The translations under genes and the position numbers were made by a program. A stretch of DNA of 64,000 nt, taken from positions 248,001 to 312,000 of the forward strand of contig JASISA010000002.1 in the NCBI GenBank assembly GCA_031771865.1, written 5' to 3'. Shown piece after piece: positions 22,254 to 32,166 of this stretch; the first letter of the stretch is position 1, and each line of letters opens with the position of its first letter. The notes below the pieces were generated by a model, which was given only the letters and a program-made list of their open reading frames with translations, did not search any database and was not told the origin of the DNA. The stretch comes from Nothophaeocryptopus gaeumannii (Eukaryota > Ascomycota > Dothideomycetes > Mycosphaerellales > Mycosphaerellaceae).

Positions 22254-22562
22254 ATGGCAGCTATTCTCATCACCAACACCAAGACCAGCGTGACAGAGGG
22301 TCTTCGCTTCATCAAGTCTCAGATGTGGACCATGACAGTTGCTCGCTCAGAGAAGGTGTTGCTGCAAGACATCTACGTCAACAACTCCGCCGGCAATCCA
22401 GACGATCGCAGAAAAAGTGTAAATACCGATGGCGTCGACACCGTGTACGCGAACAATATCACATTCCTGCGATGGACTGTAGACAATGGCGACGATGCCA
22501 TCAGCATGAAGCAGAACAGCAGCAACATTTACATCTCCAGTTGTACCTTCTACAACGGACTG
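22254..22562 (+). pseudogene. Fragment of a GH28 polygalacturonase/exo-pectinase gene
   Basis: About 103 codons read as the middle of a glycoside hydrolase family 28 enzyme: EGLRFIKSQMWTMTVARSEK, LLQDIYVNN, NTDGVDTVYANNITFLRW and VDNGDDAISMKQNS are the usual parallel beta-helix rungs, with the catalytic NTDG and GDD motifs. Homology stops abruptly after TFYNGL at about 22,562, where an intact enzyme would go on with the G-I/H-G-x-S-x-G rung. The next bases are instead the antisense of the lysine-rich gene on the other strand. The N-terminal half and signal peptide are not found upstream. This is a truncated copy, probably left by a rearrangement; it cannot code for a working enzyme. Confidence 0.85.
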
Positions 22563-22931
22563 CTTCTTGGCCTTCTTGACTGGATTCACTTCCGTGGATT
22601 TGGCATCGTCTGCAGGACGTTCCCGTGCCTTCGAGCTGGTGAGATCCACAGCTTTCTTGTCACCAGGATCATCCTCGAGAATCTGAGCTTCAGCCTTCGG
22701 ACGCTTCGAGGACGTCTCTGAAATGTGCGCGACGAAATCGAGGTCGCTCTCATCTGAGTCCTGGCCCTTGAAGGTGTCGCCCATATTAATCGAGTCTGCA
22801 TGATAAGTTAGTGTCTGTAGCAGAACGGTCCGGAAGCTGCACATACGTTTCTTCGCCGCGATGTCGCTCTTTTGGGCCGTCTTGCGGCCACTCAGCTTGA
22901 CCGCAACTCCCTTCTTCAGGTTTGACGCCAT
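22347..22931 (-). CDS. Small lysine-rich protein, 3' end overlapping the GH28 fragment
   Basis: ATG at 22931 (MASNLKKGVAVKLSGRK). Proposed exons are complement(22847..22931) and complement(22347..22795), with a 51-bp intron GTATGT...CTAAC...CATGCAG. The intron length is a multiple of three and has no stop, so an unspliced form would also stay open. The first 70% is charged and looks nuclear or nucleolar (KKAKK, DSDESDLDF), but I do not recognise the family. From about 22,563 on, the frame reads through the antisense of the GH28 fragment, so the last 72 codons are not ancestral; the original 3' end and stop were probably lost at the junction. Start and intron are fairly sure; whether a stable product is made is not. 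Confidence 0.55.
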   Translation of the reverse strand: MASNLKKGVAVKLSGRKTAQKSDIAAKKRMCSFRTVLLQTLTYHADSINMGDTFKGQDSDESDLDFVAHISETSSKRPKAEAQILEDDPGDKKAVDLTSSKARERPADDAKSTEVNPVKKAKKQSVVEGTTGDVNVAAVLLHADGIVAIVYSPSQECDIVRVHGVDAIGIYTFSAIVWIAGGVVDVDVLQQHLL

Positions 22932-24553
22932 GGTGCATTGTGGACGTGGCGGAGGCGTTAATCTATGATGAGATAGGGATTTTTGATTGCCTCCCGCTGA
23001 TGTCGAGGTACGCGTTTCGAAAGATGTTGTGGAAGCGAGGATGATGTTTTGTGTTTGGAAAATCAAGAAAGAGCTTATCAAAGAGCGAAGCGGCTCCCGC
23101 AGGTGTCGCGGATGATGCGCAGAGTTAAGCTTTGGGCGAAGCTTGGCGGGTAAGTGAAGGAAAAGAAGCACCTAATACGTCTCGTCGCGAGCAGTAACGT
23201 GTCCTGCTCGGTCTGGCCTCCTCGGTAACTGGAATCTTCCGGTGAAATCTAGCCCCGAACAGCGAGTATCGACAGTGAAGGAACCAAGGAGCGTTTAGCG
23301 ATCTCAGTGTGAGACGAGCGCTGCATGTGAAAGACGGGCCTTCCCGCCACGACCCGCGACGCTAAGCTCCCGCTCCAGCTTCCGGAGTACAAGAACCCAG
23401 TATTCTTCTCCAATCTCTCGACTCCTCTTCTCCAACATCGCCTCTTCACATCTCGGTCTGCTCCGCCAGCGCATTGCACAAAGCACTGGCAAGGGTACGG
23501 TAAAGTAAGCCTGCACGTATCGCACCTCTACGGAGCCCAAACACCTTGGTACTCGAGCACATCATGTTTCGACATGATACTTTGCAGCCCATATCAATCG
23601 TCCGGCTCCCTACATTACCTGTTCCCTTCGAGCGTCAGCCAGGCATCGTTTGCACCTGAACATTGGAAAGCCCGGAGCAGAAGCGCGAGAGGATGATGAC
23701 GATGTTTTTCCAGAACGACCTGCACAGCACCACCTCGCTAGACAGCCAACGCCACCAATGCGATTCTTCGTCGGTGCTTCTTCTGCTAGGTCGACTTGAG
23801 TGCGGTTGGCCCCCATGACGTGCGTAACCGCACCACTGGGGCCGCTCAACATCGCTGGGTTCGAGTGAAGTTCTCCGGGGCGGGTACAGCCCTGCACCCG
23901 TCCAGCCTTCTTTCATGCCGTTCGCATCAACTGCGTCAGCTGGCCCCTGTCATGGAAGCTGGTAGATTAAGCTCGAAGCAGAGAAGTGATGCTACAGTGC
24001 AGCATGACTGTGAGTTGGTCCAACCAAGAAGACACTTGGGTTTGCGGGCGCCCAAGAGGCCCGCGCTCGCTGACAAGATTTGACAGGCCGTCAGATGCTC
24101 GGCTACTTGCTCAGCGCTGGAGGCCTTGCTGCTCGACCTCCTTAGACTCGACTCGTCTCCAGCCCCGTAGCGGCCCTTGCAAGTACCTTTTTACATTCCT
24201 CGAGACGAGATAGAGCTGGCGCCTTCGACTCGATAAAATCAACATAGCCTGCCTTCTCAAGGCCGCAATCATTTACCACGCCTGCAACGACACAGACAAG
24301 CTCCTCTTCCAAGCGCGCGTCATCGAAGCCCACATCGTCGTCCCAATCTCGGTCTTGCACATGAACCGCCCTCAAATCACATGAAGCATAAAGTGTCTTC
24401 GAGAAACGTCACCGGAAATGGCGAGCGCCAGAGAACGAACGCCAGCCAACAACATCAAAGCACAACAAGCAAACACGATACCTCTCCATCTCACACGCCG
24501 CCATCCTACACTCGTAGGCTACACAACGGCAAAAACCTCAACAACTCTACAGC
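22932..24553. other. Intergenic region with one unexplained acidic frame
   Basis: No firm gene. On the minus strand at 24142-24405 a frame reads DRDWDDDVGFDDARLEEELV and on to ECKKVLARAATGLE before a stop. Its composition is protein-like, but it has no ATG and no clear upstream exon; it may be a terminal exon or chance. Confidence 0.35.
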
Positions 24554-25090
24554 ATGAACACCACCCTAACCTCTCCCCCAAAGAAACGCAAAGCCGCCGC
24601 CATCTCCCCTCCATCTTTAGAGCCGGATCAACCCATCAAATACGTCGCCCTCGCCCCCTCCAACCTCAACCCCTCCACCTCTTCCGAAGTAAGCATAATC
24701 AAACTCCCGCCACCCATCATCACCACCCTCATCAACCTCACGTCCCGCCTCGGCGCCGCCTACGTAGACTCTGAAGCTCTACGATACGCACGAGTGAATT
24801 TCGAGGATACGTTGGAGCAGCGCGCCAGAGGTTTGAAAGTCATGAGGGATGTGTTGAGGAGGGACCCGGAGTCAAAGGAGCAGCAGCAGAGGGTGATGGG
24901 ACGGCAGTTGGAAGATGCGATTGTGGAGGGGGGAATTGAGTTGTTGCGGGGGTATGAGGGGGTGAAGTGGGAGGAGGAGGAGAAGGATAAAGGGGAAGGT
25001 GAGAGTGAGGGTGATATGGAGGAAGAAGGTGGCGAGGAGGCGGAGGAGACTCCGAGGAGAAGAAGCACGCACAATAAATCAAGAGGATAG
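24554..25090 (+). CDS. Hypothetical acidic-tailed protein
   Basis: Single exon, 178 residues from the ATG at 24554. It opens with MNTTLTSPPKKRKAAA, where PPKKRK resembles a classical nuclear import signal. A Pro-rich linker precedes a predicted helical middle (about residues 50-125: LINLTSRLGAAYVDSEALRY and on to VMRDVLRRDPESKEQQQR). The last 45 residues are mostly Glu, Gly and Asp and end in a basic RRRSTHNKSRG. The middle helices look like a conserved small domain but I cannot name it. A nuclear or chromatin-related role would be a guess from composition. Confidence 0.6.
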   Translation: MNTTLTSPPKKRKAAAISPPSLEPDQPIKYVALAPSNLNPSTSSEVSIIKLPPPIITTLINLTSRLGAAYVDSEALRYARVNFEDTLEQRARGLKVMRDVLRRDPESKEQQQRVMGRQLEDAIVEGGIELLRGYEGVKWEEEEKDKGEGESEGDMEEEGGEEAEETPRRRSTHNKSRG

Positions 25091-25237
25091 GAGAAGGGCT
25101 GTTCCATTTGGGTATGTGCTCATGAGTAAAGGTATGACATGACTCTCCCGAGATGTACGAAACGCGTTTTCTCCCTTTGTACTTCGTCCACCGACTGGCT
25201 TCTTTCGGACCCCTACCCACATCTCTCTTCGGAGCCT

Positions 25238-25844
25238 TTATGAAACAACCGTCCCGTTGGGATAAGTAAGCTTATACCCCGTATCGAGCGCCCAAGCAAT
25301 ACTGTCAAACTCAACAAAGAGCTTGTCACACTGAAGCTGCAAACCAGTCCTCTTCATGTGGAAGAGGTTAGAGCCCTGAACTGGGTACCTCTTAGAGCCC
25401 ACACCAGTGAAGTCCCACTGCCAGACAATCGAGTCGCAGGTGACGAGGACTCGCTGGGTGTTGATACCACCGGGAGCTGGAGCGTTGGCGACGCCTTGGA
25501 TGTAGGATTGTTTGTCTTTGCCGGAGATGCCGGGAGTGCCGAGCTACGAGTTTGTGAGCTTGCTCTTAATGGAGTGGTGGGTTAGTTTATGGATAGCTTA
25601 CCGGTTGGCCTTCCAAGGAGAGGATGGAGTTAGAGTACTCCTGGAACTCATCGGCGAGGATCTGGTTGGCGGTCTGAACCAAATTCGGATCGGAGTGGCT
25701 GAGGACTCCGACGAACTTCTGAACAAATTGTTCGCCCTCCTGCTGACTGAGGCAAGGAATGAGAGGTAGGAGGTTGCGTGGCGAAGATTGGACGGCAGCT
25801 GCGGAGGCCAGTCCAATGGCAGAGCAAATTAGTGAGAGCTTCAT
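25238..25844 (-). CDS. Small secreted NTF2-like protein
   Basis: Two exons, complement(25602..25844) and complement(25238..25543), joined at a GTAAGC...CTAAC...CGTAG intron with phase 0; 182 residues. MKLSLICSAIGLASAAAVQ is a typical signal peptide. The mature part has a helical start (CLSQQEGEQFVQKFVGVL, then ILADEFQEYSNSI) followed by strands (RVLVTCDSIVWQWDFTGVGS, then LQLQCDKLFVEFDSIAWALD, GYKLTYPNG). This is the alpha-then-beta order of an NTF2/SnoaL-like cone fold, which fungi secrete as proteins of unknown function. The two mature Cys pairs could form disulfides. No catalytic residue can be assigned. Confidence 0.88.
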
Positions 25845-27360
25845 AGTGAGCTTGCAATGAGCGTGTTGCAGTTGGTCTGTCGGGTAGTGCTGGTGGTTTT
25901 GCCTATAGACAAGACTCAAGAACGAGGAGAAGACAGCACTTTACAGGACTTCGTAGGCAGTACGAGCTGGGTTATACTCTGAGTGACATAGTCTTTGACC
26001 CCATATTGAATCGCGACCTACATGACAAAGGGTTTCTCGATCGCGTGCCGTGCATGCAGATGGTGAGGGCGCCACGCCGTCCGATGTTGCCAATGCTGGC
26101 TTGATCCGAGACTGCAGATGAACCAGAATCTTTGGCTGGTACTTGAATGGGCCTGTTGGCGGCTTTCGAGTGTCTCGAAGTTGACATCCCATCAAGAATG
26201 GCCCGGTGCTTGATGCGAGGCCATTGGCAGCAGTATTGATGGTCGCCTTCCCAGTAATACGACCATCAAGAACTCCAAGACGGTTCTTTTTTCCTTCGCA
26301 AAGAAGATTTCGTCGTCCGAAGCTGCTTTCTCCTTCGACGCAGAGACATTCCATGGTCGGCTTCAGACACACTCGCTACTTATGTGTATAAGCAGGACCT
26401 GACGGAGAAGCGAGAGAGGCGTCTGCGATGAGTGAGTTACATCCATAAAAGAAGTTCAGCTACTGCGAAAGCAATAGACAAGCAACCCTGCAATTTGCTT
26501 GTATGAGCTTAGTCCTCGCTGTCCGAGTCGTGGCGTGCATGCAATGTTCTAGAATTGCGTTTCATCATGACAACGTTTTGAGGCCACTCGAAGCATTTCT
26601 CCGCATGTTGCTGCTGTTAGCAGATATACGCGGGAAGGCTCCGTACACGTGTTTTGAGCGCGTGGCCTAAAGGCGAGGTGCGGCTGAGTTGATCAGTTGA
26701 TCGAGAGTCCGAGACTGAACTCCAAATACCTTATGGTGCAGGCTAGCCCAGCATCGGGGCTTCCCAATTTCATTCAATAAGTGTGTCGAAGTCTTGCGTG
26801 CTCAACTCCAGATCATCGCTTGTATAGTAGAGCTCGCTTCCAGAACTGACCTGACCTCCTGCTGAACGGGGACCGAGTAAAGCCGGAGGACACTGGATTC
26901 GACAAACAGGTAGCATTATGAAGCGCTACATTCGGAAGGACGCCCACTTTGCATCAAGAGCTCTCCGATGCTGATTGGCTCGAAGGCTGAGACGGAGTCG
27001 TGATGACATGATCTAGGAAGGAGAACGAAACGAGAGCAGGTGGAGGGTGAGGAAGGCCTTTCCTCATCTCGTACGGCAGAGACGGCCCGTACCTTCATGC
27101 TGCCGCCCGCCTTTTTAGCTGCTCCTTCGCAACCTCAAGTCCTTCCATCTCCGCCGTAAGAGCGAGCAAGGACAATGATCTTGGTGTCACCAGCTCGACA
27201 GCCTCGCCGAGTTTTGACATCACAACGCCGGAGTTGTGACCGGTGTTGCAGCTCCGTCCGGCACCAGAGGAGCTATAAAAGCAGTAGCAGAAGAGATTGA
27301 GTCCAACATAATTCCATCCTTACTTTAAAGCACATATCTCACCTTAACCCCAATCTCGCT
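25845..27360. other. Intergenic region, promoter of the NmrA-like gene
   Basis: About 1.5 kb with no convincing gene. A 143-codon minus-strand frame (25941-26372) lacks any domain and has irregular composition. The right end carries a TATA box for the NmrA-like gene. Confidence 0.45.
27274..27280 (+). promoter_or_regulatory. TATA box (TATAAAA) of the NmrA-like gene
   Basis: A consensus TATAAAA lies about 85 bp before the ATG at 27361, a normal spacing once a short leader is allowed for. It suggests a regulated rather than constitutive promoter. Confidence 0.6.
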
Positions 27361-28344
27361 ATGCCTGCCAGTCTTCTCGTCGTCTTCGGAGCAACCGGCC
27401 AGCAAGGCTCGTCAGTGATCGAACACGTCCTCAAAGACGCAGAACTTTCGCAGAAGTACACGATCCGAGGGCTGACACGAAATCCTTCCAAACCGGATGG
27501 CCAAGCTCTTGCGAAGCAGGGCGTCGAAGTTGTCAAATGCGACATCAGCGATCGAGAATCCCTCAAAACCGCACTGAAAGGCGCTCATACAGTCTTTGCC
27601 ATGACAGCGACCGACTACGCACCAGGCGGCATCGAGCGTGAGCTCGAGCAAGGGAAGGCTATAGCAGATGAAGCGATCGCTGCGGGTGCGAGCTTCCTCA
27701 TCTACAGCGCCGTGCCATCAACGAAGAAGGTCTCGGGAGGAAAGTATCCCGTCAATTCATTCGATGTTAAGGACGATGTCAGAGTCTATATCGAGAGTCT
27801 GACGATCAAGTCCGTTTTCTTCTTGCCAGGGTGTAAGTATTAGTGACGCCAAAATCTACCACGGAGCGTTGTCTGACATCGTGTAGCATTCATGGCCAAC
27901 TTCCACACCAACCAAGCACCTCGTCCGGACAATGATGGAAACCTTGCTATCTGGGGCTTCGTGGACTCCAAGAGCAAATTGGCCCTCTTCGACACAGCTG
28001 GCGACACCGGCAAATTCATAGCTGCAATCCTAGCGGAGCCCGACAAGTTTGCAGGCCAAGTGATGTGTGCCGCCACCCGGACATACACCATGGATGAAAT
28101 AGCAGCCATCATGAGCAAAGCAAGTGGAAAAGAGATCCGGTATATGCGAGTACCCAAGGATGCATTCGGCAATTTCCTTCCGGAAGCCATGAGGGGGACA
28201 GTCCTGAATATGCTGTCGTATTTCGAGGAATTTGGGTACTATGGTCCGCGAACGGAACAGTTGGTGTCTGAGGGCGCGAACAACGCGAGGTCGAAGCCGA
28301 CAGAGCTCGAAGAGTATTTGAAGCGGGAGCCGCTGAAGGTGTGA
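27361..28344 (+). CDS. NmrA-like NAD(P)-binding protein
   Basis: Two exons, 27361..27832 and 27887..28344 (intron GTAAGT...GTGTAG, 54 bp, phase 1), giving 309 residues. It opens with LLVVFGATGQQGSSVIEHVL; GATGQQG is the glycine-rich NAD(P)-binding motif of atypical short-chain dehydrogenases. It continues with TRNPSKP, CDISDRESLKTALKGAHTVF and SFLIYSAVPS, all usual in the NmrA/HSCARG branch, which senses NADP(H) redox state and in some fungi represses nitrogen genes. Some members are enzymes instead. The catalytic YxxxK of classical SDRs is not evident, which favours a sensor or an atypical reductase. The family call is firm; the role is open. Confidence 0.92.
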
Positions 28345-29581
28345 CCGGCGAGGAAGACAGGGGTGCGCAATAAGATACCAACAAAGCCTGTATGAGGTTG
28401 TCTCACGGCTTCTGTTTCTTAGAGAACTGACGAAGACGGGACGGGTTGCGGGAGAAGGCGATGTTGAAGCTGCTGTTGCCATCAGCGAATCGACCATGAC
28501 TTGATTACTTCAAGCTTTCAGAGCTACCCTTTGATACTCACCTGCTTTGCAAATCTTATAGCAGCTTCTTTCTGCCATCACACGTCAACACCAAAAGCGA
28601 AGCCATGCCACCACGTTCGCGCTTTACATATCTGGCATCAAGAGGCTTCCACTCACGTCGACTCTGCCGTACGTGCCCTTTACGCTCTGTCGTTCAGGGA
28701 CGTACGCTTCCATCACCATCCTTCGCTTCGCAGTCTGCATCTGCTCTCGAGCGAGCAGGGGGAGAAGAAGCGCAGCCATCTCGATTCGAGAACGTACTGC
28801 TCCTTGTCGCAGTGTGCACCGGCCTCTACTGTGGCGGTTTAAGACACTGATTCGGTAGGCAGTCAAGTCGAGTAGTTGTGAGGAAAGGAAGAGCAGGACA
28901 GCAGGCTCGAAGTACTGCTTATACTTACAGTGTCGACACGTTTGCAGAGTGCGTTCCAGGTAAGTTACCTTTGTGTTCGTGGTGACTTTGCGCACAGACC
29001 CAATTGGCGCCCAATTGCTGCGATACATTCATCACTCACTGTCCTTGCGTAGACCTGCATTGGCATTGAGTCCGTCTTCGTCGTAATATTATGTCGCGCC
29101 GGGTATATGAGAACGCGAAATAGACAGACCTGAGTTCGACAAACGCGTCGCCGCGGCGCGTTCCAAGGGACGGGCAGGCCATGCGCCGCCAAGGTCGCTG
29201 GTCTGGTCGAACTGCTGTTTAACGGGTCCTCATACTGCTGGCGACACTTGAGTCCTGGTGAAATCGATGTCAATGGCAATGCATTGGAGATATCGTCGCA
29301 TGAAGAAGGAAAACGCCGACGGGCACGCCAAGACGCTGCTGACTCGGCCGAAACCAACCTCAGTCTTGCCTGTCTTGCAGCTCCTCTCCTATCATCGCCT
29401 ATCGGACTTGCCCGTATTACCACCAGTCAATGTATTGCTCGGCATCGAAGTCTCGCGCTTCGCGATCATCGCGACGGCGACGCAGAAGCTATATAGGACA
29501 AGCCAACGAAACCGCTTGAAGAGAAGGTGAGATCCGTAGGCAACAAGACACCACACTTAGAGCATTACGAGCATCTCTATC
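28345..29581. other. Intergenic region, no gene seen
   Basis: Only short overlapping frames without domains. The right end is the promoter of the oxygenase gene, with TATATA at 29490-29495 about 90 bp before its ATG. Confidence 0.45.
29490..29495 (+). promoter_or_regulatory. Possible TATA element of the oxygenase gene
   Basis: TATATA sits about 87 bp upstream of the ATG at 29582, the same spacing as the TATA box of the NmrA-like gene. Short AT words are common, so this is only a candidate. Confidence 0.35.
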
Positions 29582-30628
29582 ATGGCGGCAACAAAGTACA
29601 CTGATCGCAGCATCCCTCGCGTCTCCCTCAAGGACTTCGAGACCCGCATCGACGAGATCACTCTCCAACTCATCCACGCCGCCGAAACAGACGGCTTCTT
29701 TTCCCTGACCGATACCGGCATTACCATCCCAGAGATCGACGGCATCTTCAAGACATCAGAATCCTTCTTCGCTCTGCCGAACGATATCAAGGCCACGGTG
29801 CCCTTCACGCATAAGAATGTAGGATGGGAGCACAAATCCCAGGTCCGTCCGTCTACAGGTGTCGCGGATCAGAAGGAGTCGTACCAGTTGCAATTTGGGG
29901 ACAACATGAGAGACAAGTGGGTCGCAGAAGAGGCACTGCCAGGCTTCAAAGCAGATGCTCAGACCTTCATGAAGAAGTGTCAGGGCGTCAGTGAGAAGCT
30001 TATGCTTTGTTTCGCAAGAGGCCTGGGCTTTCCAGATAACTATTTCATCAGGGCACATGATACAAGCAGGCCGGACTGTCAGTCTGTGCTTAGACTTCTG
30101 CATTACTTCGAAGTCGACAAATCTGCTCCCATGCCTGAGAGCTTCTACCGAGCTGGAGCACACGCAGACTGGGATCTCATCACGCTTCTTTTCCAACGGC
30201 CTGGCGAGAGCGGGCTGGAGATATGCCCAGGACGAGACGTTGTCACCAACTTCGACCCACGCCAACTGGAAGGCAGTACCTGGACGAAAGTCGACTTCGC
30301 TCCTGGTGACATCGTCTGCAACATCGGGGATCTTCTGATGAGTTGGTCTGATGATCGATTCAAATCTACTTTCCATCGAGTGAAAGCTCCGACGGACCCA
30401 GAGAAGGACTACTTTGGACCGAGATATTCGATTGCGTTCTTCAATCAACCTTGTATCGACTGCGAGATCCAGGGGCCGATGAAGAAGTATCCAAAGGTCA
30501 CAGGAGCTCAGTTCACGAAGGCGGCTATGGAGAGGAACTTCGCCGCGCTGAAGGCGAAGCAGGAGGAGATTGGACAGAGAGGAAGCGTCATCGATGTTCC
30601 AAGCGCGGCTGTGGCTGCGACGGCTTAG
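29582..30628 (+). CDS. 2-oxoglutarate/Fe(II)-dependent oxygenase (isopenicillin N synthase-like)
   Basis: Single exon, 348 residues. The N-terminal DIOX_N part reads IPRVSLKDFETRIDEITLQL with AAETDGFFSLTDTGI. The iron site is complete: H194 and D196 in AHADWDLITLLFQ and H265 in STFHRVKAP. R281 and S283 in RYSIAFF make the RxS pair that holds 2-oxoglutarate. The length is normal for the family. Members oxidise small molecules in secondary metabolism, gibberellin- or flavonoid-type chemistry and catabolism; the substrate cannot be told. It lies 1.2 kb after the NmrA-like gene on the same strand, and both have TATA-like elements, but no synthase is nearby, so a metabolite cluster is not supported. 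Confidence 0.93.
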   Translation: MAATKYTDRSIPRVSLKDFETRIDEITLQLIHAAETDGFFSLTDTGITIPEIDGIFKTSESFFALPNDIKATVPFTHKNVGWEHKSQVRPSTGVADQKESYQLQFGDNMRDKWVAEEALPGFKADAQTFMKKCQGVSEKLMLCFARGLGFPDNYFIRAHDTSRPDCQSVLRLLHYFEVDKSAPMPESFYRAGAHADWDLITLLFQRPGESGLEICPGRDVVTNFDPRQLEGSTWTKVDFAPGDIVCNIGDLLMSWSDDRFKSTFHRVKAPTDPEKDYFGPRYSIAFFNQPCIDCEIQGPMKKYPKVTGAQFTKAAMERNFAALKAKQEEIGQRGSVIDVPSAAVAATA

Positions 30629-31116
30629 TGAACGATATTGAAAAGTATACACCGATAAACGTTTCGTCTGAATAGCTGATTCTTACAGCGTTCAACCCCT
30701 TGTGAGGTGCATCACCTTTTCTCATAAGCAGAACCCCACTTGCGCCTGATAACGCAACAAGTCGACTTGAGCATTACAGATAACCTCTCCTTCCGGACGC
30801 CAGTTGCTGTGCGTGCACGCTCGCAACTGGCGTTCACGGCCAGCAAACCATGCGAGAAGCGCCTTGGAGACTGCGAGTTGACTCTCTGGATACATTTCAG
30901 ACAGTATGGGTCACAAGAGTGCCCAGCTGACGTCTGTAGCATCGAGACACACCCTTCCGTGCCGAGTATGAATGTTGTGTTTACGAAAGGGTCCGGCTGC
31001 CTGAGACACGTAACAAACATCTCATTCAACTCCACTCCTCCGAACTATTTAGACTGCCAAACTTCAGTCTCATTACTGATAACTTAGTCAAAGGACCAAA
31101 GGAACACGACATCAAG
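30629..31116. other. Intergenic region, no gene seen
   Basis: Holds the 3' end of the oxygenase gene and the promoter of the first tandem 2EXR gene. Short open frames on both strands overlap completely and have no domain. Confidence 0.5.
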
Positions 31117-31938
31117 ATGACACGCCCATCTGTTCTCGGACAGTCACGTTTCAAACCTCTCTCGCCAACACCGGACTATACTCAGTTCAGTCCCTCCCAC
31201 TTGAGAGACTTTATCTCGTCACGCACAGGTCGCAATCGTAGATATCTCAATCTCCTCCGCCGCCCGATGCTGACAGCTATCCTCGAGCAACTGGATCAGA
31301 CATGGACATTCAGGCTCATGGAACTCCCGCCAGAACTTAGACTTGAGATCTACAGATATTTGCTTACTCGCAACCGCGTTACGGGAGACAAGGCGAATAC
31401 TGCCCTATTGCGCGTATCTAAAACCATCCACCGTGAGGCTCACGGCATGTTGGAAGAGCAGAGCACTGTGAAGATCGAGGCCACTTTCTTAGTAGGCTGG
31501 CCCTCTCGCCAACCCCACCCAAGAAGAGACATTGGCATAATCTCTGGTGACGTGACGATGAGCGATCCAGAGGTCATCAGCAGCTCGCTTTTCCGTGCTC
31601 GACTGGGCCGTAGGGCTTACTGCCGAAAGTTCTACGTTTATCTGCGCATCAGACATGCTTTTCGTACCGGAAACACTCTACCGCCAAACCGGCCGTCGTG
31701 TCACACCTTCTTCACTACCCTTGTGAGCGCCTCGACGGACTTGCGCCAGATTACCGTAGAGCTCATCGGGAGGCCTAGAGTGTATGTACGCTCCAAAGCT
31801 TAAAGAGATCGATTGGTGAACTACTTGCTGCCGCTTGGACAGCTGAGTGAGAAGGTGTCGCTTGATTTGAAGGGATTCGACAAGGCCACCTACGAAGAGT
31901 TTTGGAAGCGCGTGACCGACCCAGAAGAAAGATCTTAA
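31117..31938 (+). pseudogene. 2EXR-domain gene, tandem copy 1, with premature stop
   Basis: The ATG at 31117 opens 228 codons ending at TAA 31801-31803. Around residues 63-85 it has TWTFRLMELPPELRLEIYRY, the 2EXR opening, then LLRVSKTIHREAHGMLEEQ. In the same frame after the TAA, 44 more codons run to a second TAA at 31936-31938 and read LLPLGQLSEKVSLDLKGFD with YEEFWKRVTD. The intact copy downstream ends with the matching LLPLAKLPKEAALEVLGIGD and YDKLWKRMTE. The first stop therefore removes a conserved C-terminal segment. The shorter protein might still work, since the 2EXR part is whole; stop read-through is another possibility. Called a pseudogene with that reservation. Confidence 0.7.
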
Positions 31939-32166
31939 GTGAAGACCTCGGCGCACTTGGCAATCAAGCAGCTTGAAGCAAAGATTAGTTTTGGCTTGGC
32001 GGAATTCGAGGAGGATGGCTATGATGAGCTGTGCCGAAGCAGAAGACCTCACTTGCGAGTGGAACTGGTCTCAACTCCTAGATCAAATGCATTGATGGAT
32101 AGTTCACTTGAGCAATTTTCTCAATTCAAGCTCTACAAGGTAGCACATGAAGAGTAGGAAAGCACG

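Noticed and set aside
22254..22721. 155-codon ORF as an intact pectinase
   Set aside because: Only the first 103 codons are GH28; the rest is antisense of another gene and catalytic parts are missing.
24142..24405. Acidic minus-strand frame
   Set aside because: No ATG and no upstream exon could be joined with confidence; kept only as a note in the intergenic entry.
25941..26372. 143-codon minus-strand frame after the NTF2-like gene
   Set aside because: No signal peptide, domain or sensible splice; looks like chance.
27361..30628. Secondary-metabolite cluster around the NmrA-like protein and the 2OG oxygenase
   Set aside because: No polyketide, peptide or terpene synthase, and no cluster regulator next to them in the window.
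29756..30652. 298-codon frame antisense to the oxygenase
   Set aside because: Shadow of a well-supported gene; no domain of its own.
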